Position numbers and translations under genes: made by a program. The notes beneath the pieces were generated by a model, which was not told the origin of the DNA, made no database searches, and worked only from the letters and a program-made list of their open reading frames with translations. Source: Hymenobacter sediminicola (GTDB lineage: Bacteria; Bacteroidota; Bacteroidia; Cytophagales; Hymenobacteraceae). Taken from it: a stretch of 64,000 nucleotides of DNA. The DNA is taken from contig NZ_CP060202.1 in NCBI RefSeq assembly GCF_014250515.1, positions 3,469,001-3,533,000 of the forward strand. Direction: 5' to 3'. This document shows, piece by piece, positions 41,670 to 50,258 of this stretch. The first letter of the stretch is position 1. Each line of letters starts with the position of its first letter.

Positions 41670-42458
41670 TTAGCGGGTACCCGTACGTCGGCGGTTGCTC
41701 ACATACTCCGCCAGTGTGGGGTGCGACCACAGCTTTGACACCCCTTCGGGAGCCGGCTTCAGTTGGATTTCTCCGTACAGGGCATCACGCACGGCCTGTT
41801 TGAGCAGCGGCAACCCGGCCGCCAACTGTAACAATGGATAGGTCACGAAATTATCTTCAGCAGTAGGCTGAATCAAGGCCTGGGCAATGATAGCACCGGT
41901 ATCAATGCCGGGGTCTACTAAGTGCACCGACACGCCGCAATGTTGCGGGTCGTTGTTAGCCAGCGCCCAGTAGCCCCCGTGTACACCCCGATATAGGGGT
42001 GTGATACCGGCATGCGTGTTAATGAACTTGCAGGGCACACTGGTCAGCACTTTTTTAGAGATGATGCGCGTGCCGTTCACTACGATGACGTCGGGCTGCA
42101 ATGCCTGCAGCTGCTCAATGCATTCTGGCGCATTCACCGACGCTACCCGAATCACCCGGTCCTCGGGCAAAGACTGGTCATTGAGGTGCGCCTGCTGCTT
42201 AATAGCCCGCATACGCCCCTGCGACGCTCGGCTCAGGGGTGTAGCAATCAACAGTTTGAAGAGAATCTGACCGGCAACCGTGGCGTAGCCCAGCTTCTCG
42301 GTGCGGCGCTTGAGCAGCTGCTTCTGGCTAACGGGCGTTTCCACGATAATGCGGTGCACGCCAAACTCAGCATCCAGGGCATGAAACAGAATATCCGTAG
42401 ACTCACCGGGACCAGCCAGGATTACGATTTTCTTTGCGGAAGCGGGAGTTGAATTCAT
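41670..42458 (-). CDS. Formyltransferase-family enzyme, likely sugar N-formyltransferase (last gene of glycan locus)
   Basis: 262 residues from the ATG at 42458. It has the folate-dependent formyltransferase core: VNGTRIISKKVLTSVPCKF, then INTHAGITPLYRGVHGGYW with the catalytic Asn and His (NxH), and VHLVDPGIDTGAIIAQ with the catalytic Asp. Sugar N-formyltransferases of O-antigen loci share this core. Its ATG overlaps the stop of the deacetylase gene by 4 bases (ATGA), so the two are coupled. A different substrate, such as a lipid or peptide amine, is possible. It ends 4 bases from the convergent membrane protein gene. Confidence 0.82.
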   Translation of the reverse strand: MNSTPASAKKIVILAGPGESTDILFHALDAEFGVHRIIVETPVSQKQLLKRRTEKLGYATVAGQILFKLLIATPLSRASQGRMRAIKQQAHLNDQSLPEDRVIRVASVNAPECIEQLQALQPDVIVVNGTRIISKKVLTSVPCKFINTHAGITPLYRGVHGGYWALANNDPQHCGVSVHLVDPGIDTGAIIAQALIQPTAEDNFVTYPLLQLAAGLPLLKQAVRDALYGEIQLKPAPEGVSKLWSHPTLAEYVSNRRRTGTR

Positions 42459-43480
42459 GAAGCGGTAACGGCAGATGAACGGCTTTGGAGCTCGGTGGCC
42501 AGGTCGCCCATAGCCTGGCTTTCCATGCCATAGGTAGCGTGCAGGTAGCGGTAGTGCTCGGCAATGCGACGCAATACGGCCATATTCTGCGGAATGTTCA
42601 CCCCGAAATTGTGCGGATGCCACCACAAATGGAATACCTGCCCGTGGCGCGCAGCATATTCCATCCCGCTCAGGATGCGCCGCAACCGCAGCCCTTCTAG
42701 CGCCTGCAGCCGCCCCGACCAGGGCCGCAGGAACCGGCTAGCCGGAATATTATAGGGAAACTGACGAGCAATGTCATCCAGCGTGTGGCAGTTGGGGCCT
42801 GATAGATCCACGTAGGCATCGAGCAGGCGGGCACCACGCTTGTACAGACTTTGCTGCTCCTCGCTGCGCTCCTTGTAAATCCAGGAGCTTTCATTGCCAC
42901 GGTAGCTCGTAATGCCCAGTTCTTCACAGATGGCAATGTACTCGGCGTTATACTGGTTGCGCGGAAATACTAAGCTTTGCAGGGTCATGCCCTGCTCCTG
43001 CGCCACCTGCACCGCCGCCGTCAGGTCGGCCCGGAACGACTCGGCGGTTTGGCCCCGCTCAAGGCAATAGTAGTGGCAGAAGGTATGTGTAGCCATTTCC
43101 TGGCCGGGCGTGCGCCGGATCTGCTCAATGAGCGAATGGCCGAAATGATACTGGTCGACGGCTTCACTCTCCCCTACCTGATCCATTACCAAGTAAGGCG
43201 ATAGGTTGGAATCGGCGTACTGAGGCCGCACCTCGGGCAGATGCGCCAGCATTTCGGCTTTCGTGCGAAAGAATAACAGACCCACAGTGGCCCAGGTCAC
43301 GCGCAGCTCAAACTCCGCAAACAGCGCCAGCATAGCCGGAATGGCCTGCCGCACGCCCAGCAGGTTTTGCCCGTATTGGTCCAGGGTCTGCTGGTCGCGC
43401 ACGCCCCAGTTGATTTCAAAGTCGAGAGAAATGACGAAACGGCCTTTCTCCTGCCCCTTGCGCATTGGTTGCTGTGTCAT
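42455..43480 (-). CDS. Polysaccharide deacetylase (NodB/CE4-type)
   Basis: 341-residue carbohydrate esterase-like protein. Metal site motifs: Asp in ISLDFEINWGVRD (about 17-29) and His-x3-His in MATHTFCHYYCLE (about 134-146). The segment MTLQSLVFPRNQYNAEYIAI holds the catalytic Arg region (PRNQ), and the closing His is in VFHLWWHPHNFGVNIP. It would remove acetyl groups from a GlcNAc-like residue or a lipid-linked sugar. There is no signal peptide, so it likely acts in the cytoplasm. Translationally coupled to the downstream formyltransferase, which fits deacetylation followed by formylation of the freed amine (inference). Confidence 0.85.
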   Translation of the reverse strand: MTQQPMRKGQEKGRFVISLDFEINWGVRDQQTLDQYGQNLLGVRQAIPAMLALFAEFELRVTWATVGLLFFRTKAEMLAHLPEVRPQYADSNLSPYLVMDQVGESEAVDQYHFGHSLIEQIRRTPGQEMATHTFCHYYCLERGQTAESFRADLTAAVQVAQEQGMTLQSLVFPRNQYNAEYIAICEELGITSYRGNESSWIYKERSEEQQSLYKRGARLLDAYVDLSGPNCHTLDDIARQFPYNIPASRFLRPWSGRLQALEGLRLRRILSGMEYAARHGQVFHLWWHPHNFGVNIPQNMAVLRRIAEHYRYLHATYGMESQAMGDLATELQSRSSAVTAS

Positions 43481-43492
43481 GGTAGGGCGCGC

Positions 43493-44566
43493 TTAGCTAA
43501 ACAGGGCCAAAAAATTCTCCTTATTGGACAGCACCGAATAGCGCTCCACAATGGTGCGGCGGGCGGCGGCTCCCTGCGTGGCCCGCAGGTCTTGGCTGAC
43601 CAGCAGCTGGCGCAAGGCAGTGTACCATTGCTCTGGCGTGTCGCACACGAAACCGTTGGCGCCTTCCTGCACCACTTCTGTGTTCATGCCAACCGGCGAC
43701 ACCAGCGCCGGCATACCCAGCGACATATACTGCAAGGCTTTGAACGCACATTTTCCGCGGGCCCATGGGTCATCTACCAGTGGCATCAGCCCCAAATGAA
43801 ACTGGCTCAGATCAGCTATTTCCGTGTCTTTGCGCCAAGGAGTATAGGTGAGGCTCTTCAGCCCCTTGTAGTTCGATGGCTGATTGGAAATGACACGAAA
43901 CTCGAAGTCATAGCCTTCGCGCTCCAACCGCTCCAGCACCGGCCACACCAGATCCAGGTGGCGCAATGTGGTGTGTGTGCCGGTCCAGCCGATGATAGGG
44001 CGCTCGGGCGTGTACTGGTCGCGGATGCGGTTGTGCAGGTGTTCGGTGTCGAGGGTGGTTGGGTTTATCAACGAGTTGGGGTTGAACTGCAGGGCATAAT
44101 CGCGCAGATACGAATTGCCGCAACTCACCTTGTACGCCCACCGGCAAATCTGACCTACTTTTTGCTGCCACTTCAGTCCGCTGATGAACGTCTGCTCGCC
44201 AGCCGGGTCTTTCATCCAGATGGCGTCGTCAAAGTCGTAGATTATCTTCTTGCCCAACACTTTGGCAATAATCCACTCAAATACCGGCGGCCCAATGGGC
44301 GAGGCTTCGCGGTGAATGAACACGTAGTCGTAGGACGGCACGGTAAAGAGCAGGAAAAACCGCCGTACAAATCCGGCGAGGATGCCCAGTACCTTTGCCA
44401 GCGTATGGCCTGGCTTATAGAGAATAGCCCAAGTATCGTCTGAAAGAAAAGGAGCCAGCTTGTACGACCAGCCCTTTTCCGTCAGAAAATGCAGGTACTG
44501 CTCGAAGCGGAAGCGTTGGGAGGGTGCCTTACCGGAAGGGTAAGGAATCAAAAACAGAATGCGCAT
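43493..44566 (-). CDS. Glycosyltransferase, GT4-like
   Basis: GT-B fold enzyme of 357 residues from the ATG at 44566 (MRILFLIPYPSGKAPSQRFR). Donor-site features are IIGWTGTHTTLRHLDLVWPV, IADLSQFHLGLMPLVDDPWA and CAFKALQYMSLGMPALVSPV (about 265-284), followed by MNTEVVQEGANGF; the EX7E motif itself is weak. Hydrophobic helices near 65-85 suggest membrane contact. It lies 12 bases from the deacetylase gene. Acceptor and sugar unknown. Confidence 0.85.
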   Translation of the reverse strand: MRILFLIPYPSGKAPSQRFRFEQYLHFLTEKGWSYKLAPFLSDDTWAILYKPGHTLAKVLGILAGFVRRFFLLFTVPSYDYVFIHREASPIGPPVFEWIIAKVLGKKIIYDFDDAIWMKDPAGEQTFISGLKWQQKVGQICRWAYKVSCGNSYLRDYALQFNPNSLINPTTLDTEHLHNRIRDQYTPERPIIGWTGTHTTLRHLDLVWPVLERLEREGYDFEFRVISNQPSNYKGLKSLTYTPWRKDTEIADLSQFHLGLMPLVDDPWARGKCAFKALQYMSLGMPALVSPVGMNTEVVQEGANGFVCDTPEQWYTALRQLLVSQDLRATQGAAARRTIVERYSVLSNKENFLALFS

Positions 44567-44607
44567 AGGAAGAAATAAGGCGGACCAGCGACAGGCTATC
44601 GGCCCGG

Positions 44608-45735
44608 CTACTGCTGATAGAAAGCCAGCACTTCGCGCACGATACGCTGCTGCTCGGTTTCGTCCAGTTCCACATACAAAGGTAGCCGAACCAAACAATC
44701 CGCGTATCGGTCGGCTCGGGGAAGCGCACGGCCATCATGGCGAGCAGCGTAATAAGGGCTGCGGTGCAACGGCTGATAATGAAAGATGGCCGCTATTCCT
44801 CGCGCTTTGAGGTGCGTTATCAAGGCCGTGCGCTCCGGTAACGAACGGCATACGAGATAGTACAGGTGGCCGTTATTGGTGGCGTATGACGGCAGTATGG
44901 GCAGCTCTACTCCCAGCGCTGCCAACGGTTGCAGCGCCGTATGGTAACGCTGCCAGATGGCGCACCGCTGCGCCTGAATAAACTCCAACGCCTCCAGCTG
45001 CGCCCACAGAAACGCCGCATTGATGTCAGCTGGCAGAAAAGAGGATCCAATGTCCATCCAACTATACTTGTCAACCTCGCCTCGAAAGAAGGCCGCCCGG
45101 TTGGTGCCCTTCTCCCGCAGAATTTCGGCCCGACTCACCAGCAACGGGTCGTTGATGGCGAGCAAACCACCTTCGCCACCAGCTGTAACGTTCTTGGTTT
45201 CGTGGAAGGAAAAAGCACCCAGTGCGCCTAGTGTGCCCAGGGGCTGGCCCTGGTAGTAGCTATTGATGGCCTGCGCAGCATCCTCCACCACCGCGAGGCT
45301 ATGCTGCTCGGCTACTGCTAGCACAGTTGCCATGTCGCAGGCGGTACCGGCGTAGTGCACCGGCACGATGGCGCGGGTGCGCGGCGTGACCAGCGCCGCC
45401 AGCGCCGCGGCATCCAACGCCGGAGAATCGGGAGCGCAGTCCACAAAGACCAGATTCGCCCCGCGCAGCGCAAAGGCATTGGCCGTCGAAGAAAACGTGA
45501 AGCTGGGCAGCAGCACTTCGTCGCCGGGCTGAATGTTGAGCAGCAGCGCCGCCAGTTCCAGCGCATCGGTGCAGGAAGTAGTGAGCAGGGCCCGGGCCGA
45601 ACCAAGGTGCTGCTCGAACCACGCTTCGCAGCGTCGGGTGTAGGCTCCGTCGCCGGAAATCTTGCCGGAACGCACTGCTTCTTCGATGTAGCGGGTTTCG
45701 GTTCCGACGAAGTACGGCTTATTGAACGGGAGCAT
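44608..45735 (-). CDS. wecE: dTDP-4-amino-4,6-dideoxygalactose transaminase (WecE/RffA-type)
   Basis: PLP enzyme that converts dTDP-4-keto-6-deoxyglucose to dTDP-Fuc4N with glutamate. Of 375 residues, the start MLPFNKPYFVGTETRYIEEA and SGKISGDGAYTRRCEAWFEQ closely resemble WecE. LLTTSCTDALELAALLL is the phosphate loop, VVEDAAQAINSYYQG carries the PLP Asp, and the Schiff-base Lys is in AFSFHETKNVTAGGEGG (HETKN is typical of WecE). A -7 box TAGCTTTG lies 22 bases before the ATG. RmlB, which would supply the substrate, is not in the window. Confidence 0.88.
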   Translation of the reverse strand: MLPFNKPYFVGTETRYIEEAVRSGKISGDGAYTRRCEAWFEQHLGSARALLTTSCTDALELAALLLNIQPGDEVLLPSFTFSSTANAFALRGANLVFVDCAPDSPALDAAALAALVTPRTRAIVPVHYAGTACDMATVLAVAEQHSLAVVEDAAQAINSYYQGQPLGTLGALGAFSFHETKNVTAGGEGGLLAINDPLLVSRAEILREKGTNRAAFFRGEVDKYSWMDIGSSFLPADINAAFLWAQLEALEFIQAQRCAIWQRYHTALQPLAALGVELPILPSYATNNGHLYYLVCRSLPERTALITHLKARGIAAIFHYQPLHRSPYYAARHDGRALPRADRYADCLVRLPLYVELDETEQQRIVREVLAFYQQ

Positions 45736-45756
45736 GGCGGAAGATGGCGCGAGCTA

Positions 45757-45764
45757 CAAAGCTA
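45757..45764 (-). promoter_or_regulatory. Promoter -7 box for the wecE gene group
   Basis: On the minus strand TAGCTTTG matches TAnnTTTG, 22 bases before the wecE ATG, in the 96-base gap after the NeuD-like gene. No TTG stands 19-21 bases upstream. Confidence 0.4.
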
Positions 45765-45831
45765 GCAGAATGCCTCCTGCTTTGATTTTGGAATCTGCTG
45801 TGTAGCCTGAGCCTTGGCTTACTGCATCCAA

Positions 45832-46470
45832 CTACCGCCGCCGGGCTGGCACGCCTACATAAGTCCCCGGCTCCGGCAAGTTGTCGATGACTACGGTGCC
45901 GCCGCCAGTGCGCACATCGGCCCCCAGCTTCAGCGAATCAATAACCGTGGTGCCAATGCCCAGAAAGCACCGAACACCTACCTGCACCCGGCCCGCCAGC
46001 CGCACGCCCGGCGCCAGCAGCGTATGCGCTCCAATGTGGGTATCGTGTGCCACAATGCAACCCGTATACAGCAATACGTTGGCATCCAGCCGCACATTCA
46101 AATCAAGGACGCAGCCGGGTGAGATGAATACGCCCGGCCCTAGCACTACACTGGAATCGACGTAGGCGCTGGCATGCACGAACCCTCCGAAAGGCAATCC
46201 GGCTGCTTGTAGTTGCTCGAATAGCTGTTGGCGCCGCCCCATATGTTCATAGCCAACGCCCAACAGCAGCTCATCAAAAATACCTGAGGTATACGCCTGA
46301 GCAGCGGCCGAAGTAGTCCCTAGCACCGTTCCGCCGGCCGTAGCTCCTACGGGCAGCGTATCGTCGAAAAACCCCGCGACACGCCTGCCCTGCTGCCGCA
46401 GATGCTGCGCCAGTTGCTGGCCCAGGGCTCCGGCCCCGATTATAGCAACACGTGAATCAACTGCAGGCAT
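45832..46470 (-). CDS. NeuD/PglD-type sugar O- or N-acetyltransferase
   Basis: 212 residues in two parts. The N-terminal nucleotide-sugar binding Rossmann-like domain starts RVAIIGAGALGQQLAQHLR (about 7-25). The C-terminal left-handed beta-helix has hexapeptide repeats from about residue 100: VVLGPGVFISPGCVLDLNVR, LLYTGCIVAHDTHIGAHTLL (with the catalytic His in AHDTHIG) and PGTYVGVPARRR. PglD-like enzymes acetylate the 4-amino group of UDP-linked sugars, NeuD acetylates sialic acid. Next to wecE, an N-acetylation of Fuc4N is plausible (inference). Lies 8 bases from the GT2 gene. Confidence 0.85.
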   Translation of the reverse strand: MPAVDSRVAIIGAGALGQQLAQHLRQQGRRVAGFFDDTLPVGATAGGTVLGTTSAAAQAYTSGIFDELLLGVGYEHMGRRQQLFEQLQAAGLPFGGFVHASAYVDSSVVLGPGVFISPGCVLDLNVRLDANVLLYTGCIVAHDTHIGAHTLLAPGVRLAGRVQVGVRCFLGIGTTVIDSLKLGADVRTGGGTVVIDNLPEPGTYVGVPARRR

Positions 46471-46478
46471 GTGAAAGG

Positions 46479-47408
46479 CTAATCCAGGGTTTCCGCTTCC
46501 ACAAAATTGGGGCGCCGGGTGGTTTTCAGGTTGATTCGGTGAATATACTCGCCCAGAATACCCATGCCCAGCAGCAGCAGACCTACCCCAAACCCAATGG
46601 CAATAATCAGGGACGCAAAGCCGGGCAGCAGATCATTGTAGACCAGCTTACGCACTAGAATATAGCCCGAATACAATGTAGTGAGCATAAATACGACTAC
46701 GGACGCATAGGAGAGCATCCGGACCGGCGCATCAGAAAACGTGATGAAGATATTGAGCGAATGGCGCAGCAGCTTGCGGGCCGTGTAGGCACTTTGCCCC
46801 GCCGCCCGCGGCCCATGCGACACCGGCACGCTGCCTACATGGGCCGTTACCCACGTCAGGTAGCCATCCAGAAACGTATAGGAATTGCGCATTTCCAAGC
46901 AATGCCGCGCTACGTTGGCCTTCAGCAACCGGAAAGGCGAGTAGTCGGGATGCAAGTCGGGAATGCTGGAGCGCAGCAGCTTCCGCATCAGCCAGGATGC
47001 CAGATTGCGCGGCCCAGAGTGCCGGCGCGCTTCGTAGCAACCGTACACCACATCAAAATCAGCATCCTGCTGCCGCTGGATAAGCAGTGCAATATCGGCA
47101 GGTGCATGCTGCAGGTCTTCGTCAAGTGTTATAAAGAAACGACCACGCGCATGCCTAAAGCCACAAAGCAGCGCATTGTGCTGTCCGAAGTTCCGGGCCA
47201 GCCGCACAGCCCGCACCACATCGGGCCCCAACTCCTGCCGCAACTCCCGAATCACGCGCCATGAGTCGTCAGGTCCATGGTCGTGTACGAAAATCACCTC
47301 GTACGAATGCCCTTGCGCCTCGAAAAACTGCCGCAATTGCTGCGCCAACGGCCCAAGCGTAGCCTGCCCCTGGTACACGGGCACTACAACCGAGTAGTCA
47401 AGGGTCAT
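46479..47408 (-). CDS. Family 2 glycosyltransferase, polyprenyl-phosphate type (ArnC/GtrB-like)
   Basis: 309 residues from the ATG at 47408. Catalytic GT-A domain: SVVVPVYQGQATLGPLAQQL (about 6-25), EVIFVHDHGPDDSWRVI, and the DxD-like FITLDEDLQHAPADIALL (about 92-109). Two C-terminal membrane helices follow, MLSYASVVVFMLTTLYSGYI and FASLIIAIGFGVGLLLLGMG. The last residues RINLKTTRRPNFVEAETL match ArnC and dolichol-phosphate-mannose-synthase-like proteins that load a sugar onto undecaprenyl phosphate. Its ATG overlaps the stop of the wbqC gene (ATGA). Confidence 0.88.
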   Translation of the reverse strand: MTLDYSVVVPVYQGQATLGPLAQQLRQFFEAQGHSYEVIFVHDHGPDDSWRVIRELRQELGPDVVRAVRLARNFGQHNALLCGFRHARGRFFITLDEDLQHAPADIALLIQRQQDADFDVVYGCYEARRHSGPRNLASWLMRKLLRSSIPDLHPDYSPFRLLKANVARHCLEMRNSYTFLDGYLTWVTAHVGSVPVSHGPRAAGQSAYTARKLLRHSLNIFITFSDAPVRMLSYASVVVFMLTTLYSGYILVRKLVYNDLLPGFASLIIAIGFGVGLLLLGMGILGEYIHRINLKTTRRPNFVEAETLD

Positions 47409-48151
47409 AAGTCGGCAGGTTGGTTTGGGAAGGAAAGCATATAGCGCGAGGCGGCCGGACCTGCGTTTAGCAACAAATCCAGCACGCTCACGTGGTGCTC
47501 GAAAGAGCCATGTACTTGTGGGTATTCTGGATATCCTGCATAGCTCATCCACCTTAGGCCAAGGCCCGCCTGAGCAAACTGGTCGGCATCAAGATACACT
47601 CTTGCCGCCGGACCAGACACATATTCGGTACCACCGACAGCTTGTACCAGTTCGACCAGACGCGCTGTCCGGTCACCATGTACCTGAAAGTCAATGGAAG
47701 AATGCAGCCGCGTACGAATCCCGAGCAGTTCATTCAAGGCGCGAATGAAGCGCTGGTTTATCTGGCTCAAGAACTCGGAGTTTGGGCCGCAATACAGCTC
47801 CTGCAACTGTTCTTTGTACTGCTCAAAATACGCAGCGCGAGAGTAGTTCTGTGCGAGTGTGCGCCAGTGGCGTGCTCCCCACCCCAAATCATCCACTCGC
47901 GTTTCGCTGATTTTTTGCGCCAGCTGCTCTTGCCGTACCGGAATGGTGAGCCATTGCACGCCCTGCGCCGTCTTGATGCGGTTGCGGTTGCGCCAGTCGT
48001 TTTTGGTGTACTGCACCTCATCATAAAAGATGAAGTCATCGACGCTGTTCAGCAGGTCGAAGTAGCCCTTCCAGGGAATGTAATTGGACTGCAGAATAGC
48101 TACTTTCCTGGTAGTTTGTGCTGAAACGCTGTTCCGCATGCTGCCACTCAT
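47405..48151 (-). CDS. WbqC-family protein
   Basis: 248 residues. The family signature is near the start: VAILQSNYIPWKGYFDLLN (about 17-35), DDFIFYDEVQYTKNDWRNRN and WLTIPV. WbqC proteins occur in O-antigen clusters with 4-amino-4,6-dideoxy sugar genes and are believed to help acylation, but their reaction is not established. Here it is beside wecE, a NeuD-type transferase and a formyltransferase. The 4-base overlap with the downstream GT2 gene argues for coupled translation, and 5 bases separate it from the oxygenase gene. Confidence 0.85.
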   Translation of the reverse strand: MSGSMRNSVSAQTTRKVAILQSNYIPWKGYFDLLNSVDDFIFYDEVQYTKNDWRNRNRIKTAQGVQWLTIPVRQEQLAQKISETRVDDLGWGARHWRTLAQNYSRAAYFEQYKEQLQELYCGPNSEFLSQINQRFIRALNELLGIRTRLHSSIDFQVHGDRTARLVELVQAVGGTEYVSGPAARVYLDADQFAQAGLGLRWMSYAGYPEYPQVHGSFEHHVSVLDLLLNAGPAASRYMLSFPNQPADL

Positions 48152-48156
48152 GAAGG

Positions 48157-48939
48157 TCAGCTTTTCACGCGCTCCAGCACGGCGCGGAAGGCCGACTTCA
48201 GATTTTTGATCATCCCGCCGGCCCCTTCCGTATTCACGTACACTGTATTATGCTCACCGGCAATTTCTTCGGCCGGCCGGGTAGTAGTATAGTAATACGT
48301 AGCAAGCGACTTACGCGTGATATCGGCCGGCGTCGCCAACGGCTTGGGGTGGCCGTGAAACGATATTTCGTTGGTTTCGAAAATAACGCACCGGTTGAAC
48401 AGCGGCGCTACATCGGCCAGCTGCTCCTTCTTGGCCATGTCCCACAGCTCCAGATACCCGTTATAGTCGGGCTGCCACTCGTGGTTCATGTACACGATGA
48501 CGTTTAGGCGCCGATGATTCTTGGTAGTACGGTGGTAGTTGAAATCGACGTGCACATCCAAGAATGCGCCGGCAATTGATTGGTGCAACCCGCCGCCGAA
48601 TAACTCAGGGTCGCTAATCAGCTCCGTAATTCCTGTAATCTGCTCCAGCAACGCTAGAAAGCGGGGACCATTTAACTCGGCGAAAACCTGGCGAAACAAA
48701 AGCTGATCGTCGCCGAATTGGGTGCAGGAGAATTTATTCTGCTGATTGATATAGGTAGTCCCATCCCACTCTCCACGTGTGACAGGCGGGTAAGCGGCCA
48801 GAATCTGCTCCGCTGACTCTGGCTGAAAAAGGCCGTCGTACACTAGAAAACGAAACGGGTGCTCTGGCGCGTTCCACTGCTTCTGCAACTGCGGCAATGT
48901 TGCCTGCAGCCGTTCAAAGTCAATCAATTCCTGTCCCAT
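48157..48939 (-). CDS. 2-oxoglutarate/Fe(II)-dependent oxygenase
   Basis: 260 residues. The double-stranded beta-helix core shows the iron ligands HxD in FLDVHVDFNYHRTTKNH (about 127-143), the distal His in NEISFHGHPKPLATP (about 187-201) and the 2-oxoglutarate Arg in TRKSLATYYYTTTRP (about 206-220). The N-terminus FRFLVYDGLFQPESAEQILA is common in the PF13640-type group. Its place within the glycan locus suggests a hydroxylation or oxidation of the sugar or of an acyl amide group. A -7 box TATTTTTG lies upstream. Substrate unknown. Confidence 0.85.
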   Translation of the reverse strand: MGQELIDFERLQATLPQLQKQWNAPEHPFRFLVYDGLFQPESAEQILAAYPPVTRGEWDGTTYINQQNKFSCTQFGDDQLLFRQVFAELNGPRFLALLEQITGITELISDPELFGGGLHQSIAGAFLDVHVDFNYHRTTKNHRRLNVIVYMNHEWQPDYNGYLELWDMAKKEQLADVAPLFNRCVIFETNEISFHGHPKPLATPADITRKSLATYYYTTTRPAEEIAGEHNTVYVNTEGAGGMIKNLKSAFRAVLERVKS

Positions 48940-48988
48940 GCGCGTAGCTGCTGTAGTCAGTTCCAGCTGGAAGTTCCAACCAGTAATT

Positions 48989-48996
48989 CAAAAATA
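48989..48996 (-). promoter_or_regulatory. Promoter -7 box before the oxygenase gene
   Basis: On the minus strand TATTTTTG fits TAnnTTTG, 50 bases before the ATG at 48939, in the 84-base gap after the upstream glycosyltransferase. It may be an internal promoter. Confidence 0.4.
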
Positions 48997-49023
48997 CGCA
49001 TTACAGCATATTGTCAGCCGTTT

Positions 49024-50217
49024 TTAGCGGTCAAAAAAAGCCGCATATGCCTGCCGGGCCCGGTCAAGGGAGCGGTAGTGCGCCGCTAGTTGGCTGGTTT
49101 GCTCCCGGTAATCAGGCTGACGCAAAATGCCGGCCACGCGTTGTATGGCGGCCGGAATGCTGGCAGGCTGTAGCACGTTGAAGATGGCTCCTCCGCCTTC
49201 CTGCTTAATAATGTCGCTGTCGTCGCCTACGCCCTCGGTTAGTACCACTGGCAGGCCGCTGGCCCAGTACTCCCCTACTTTAATGGGCGAACAGAACTTG
49301 CGGCACTCGGCGGGCTTAATTGGCGCAAAAGCAAAATCAGCGGCCGATAGATAGCCGGGCACCTCGTGGTGCGGAGCCTTGGTCACGAAGCTACGTGTGC
49401 CATCCAACCCTACCGCTTTCAAATTGGCTTGCACCTCTTGCAACGGATTAGGTGTGAGCACAATCAGACGGAAGGCGTCTCCAAAATGCTCCGCCGCCGC
49501 TCGAAACAGGTCATAAGCCTCCTGGTCGTAGTAAATATCACCGAACTTACCCACGTAAATTCCCACCACCGCATCAGCAGGAAACCCCAACTGCGCGCGC
49601 ACCTGAGCCCGCTGGCTCACGTCATACTTGAAATCGGTTAGATTGACGGAACAGGGAACTGTCACGATACGGCCCGATGGCACGCCTTCCTGCATGAGTT
49701 GACGCCGGTAGTTTTCTGCCACCGGCATCAGGCCCAGCGCCAGTTCCTTCTGCTTCTTCTCCCAGTACCGCTGAAACAAATAGCGCGGGTCGAACCGCTG
49801 CCATACCCCAGACTCGAGCATATAGTCGGCATGAGGCTCAAACGACTCGACGTAGAACGGCAGCTTATTCTGTTTCCAAACCAAGTACGCCAAGGCGCCG
49901 GCTGGTGCACCACGTGCCAGCAGAAAGTCGCTACGATGCTCCGCTGCCAGCTGTATTAACTGCTTGGGGAAACGCAGGAAATCATCAGTTTTCGTTATCA
50001 GCACGTTGCGCCCTGGCTCCGATACCAGCGGTGCATAGGTTATTTTATCAGTATTGAATGAAGGCTGAAATACGGGGGCCGCTCCATTGCGCTCAATGGT
50101 TACCAGCAGAATACTCTCCACATCGGGGCGCTGCTGCAAAATCCGCAAGTGCGGAAACACAGTTGATATCGTGAGTGGGTCGTCTAGTCCCCAATAACTC
50201 AAAAATAGAATGCGCAT
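49024..50217 (-). CDS. Glycosyltransferase, GT4-like
   Basis: 397 residues from the ATG at 50217 (MRILFLSYWGLDDPLTISTV). GT-B fold with an N-terminal acceptor domain (FLLARGAPAGALAYLVWK) and a donor domain containing VVGIYVGKFGDIYYDQEA, TKAPHHEVPGYLSAADFAFA and CSPIKVGEYWASGLPVVLTE, the last with the Glu of the motif. The start of the neighbour GT4 gene product at 44566 is similar (MRILFL), but the two differ otherwise. The frame upstream of 50217 overlaps the next GT2 gene and is not used. Specificity unknown. Confidence 0.85.
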   Translation of the reverse strand: MRILFLSYWGLDDPLTISTVFPHLRILQQRPDVESILLVTIERNGAAPVFQPSFNTDKITYAPLVSEPGRNVLITKTDDFLRFPKQLIQLAAEHRSDFLLARGAPAGALAYLVWKQNKLPFYVESFEPHADYMLESGVWQRFDPRYLFQRYWEKKQKELALGLMPVAENYRRQLMQEGVPSGRIVTVPCSVNLTDFKYDVSQRAQVRAQLGFPADAVVGIYVGKFGDIYYDQEAYDLFRAAAEHFGDAFRLIVLTPNPLQEVQANLKAVGLDGTRSFVTKAPHHEVPGYLSAADFAFAPIKPAECRKFCSPIKVGEYWASGLPVVLTEGVGDDSDIIKQEGGGAIFNVLQPASIPAAIQRVAGILRQPDYREQTSQLAAHYRSLDRARQAYAAFFDR

Positions 50218-50258
50218 GCGAGCAGAAAAATAGCAGGAGAAAGGGCAGTGATGGAAGA

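Noticed and set aside
42459-42626. Longer start for the formyltransferase at 42626
   Set aside because: It would lie inside the deacetylase gene; the ATG at 42458 gives the usual ATGA overlap and a normal family start.
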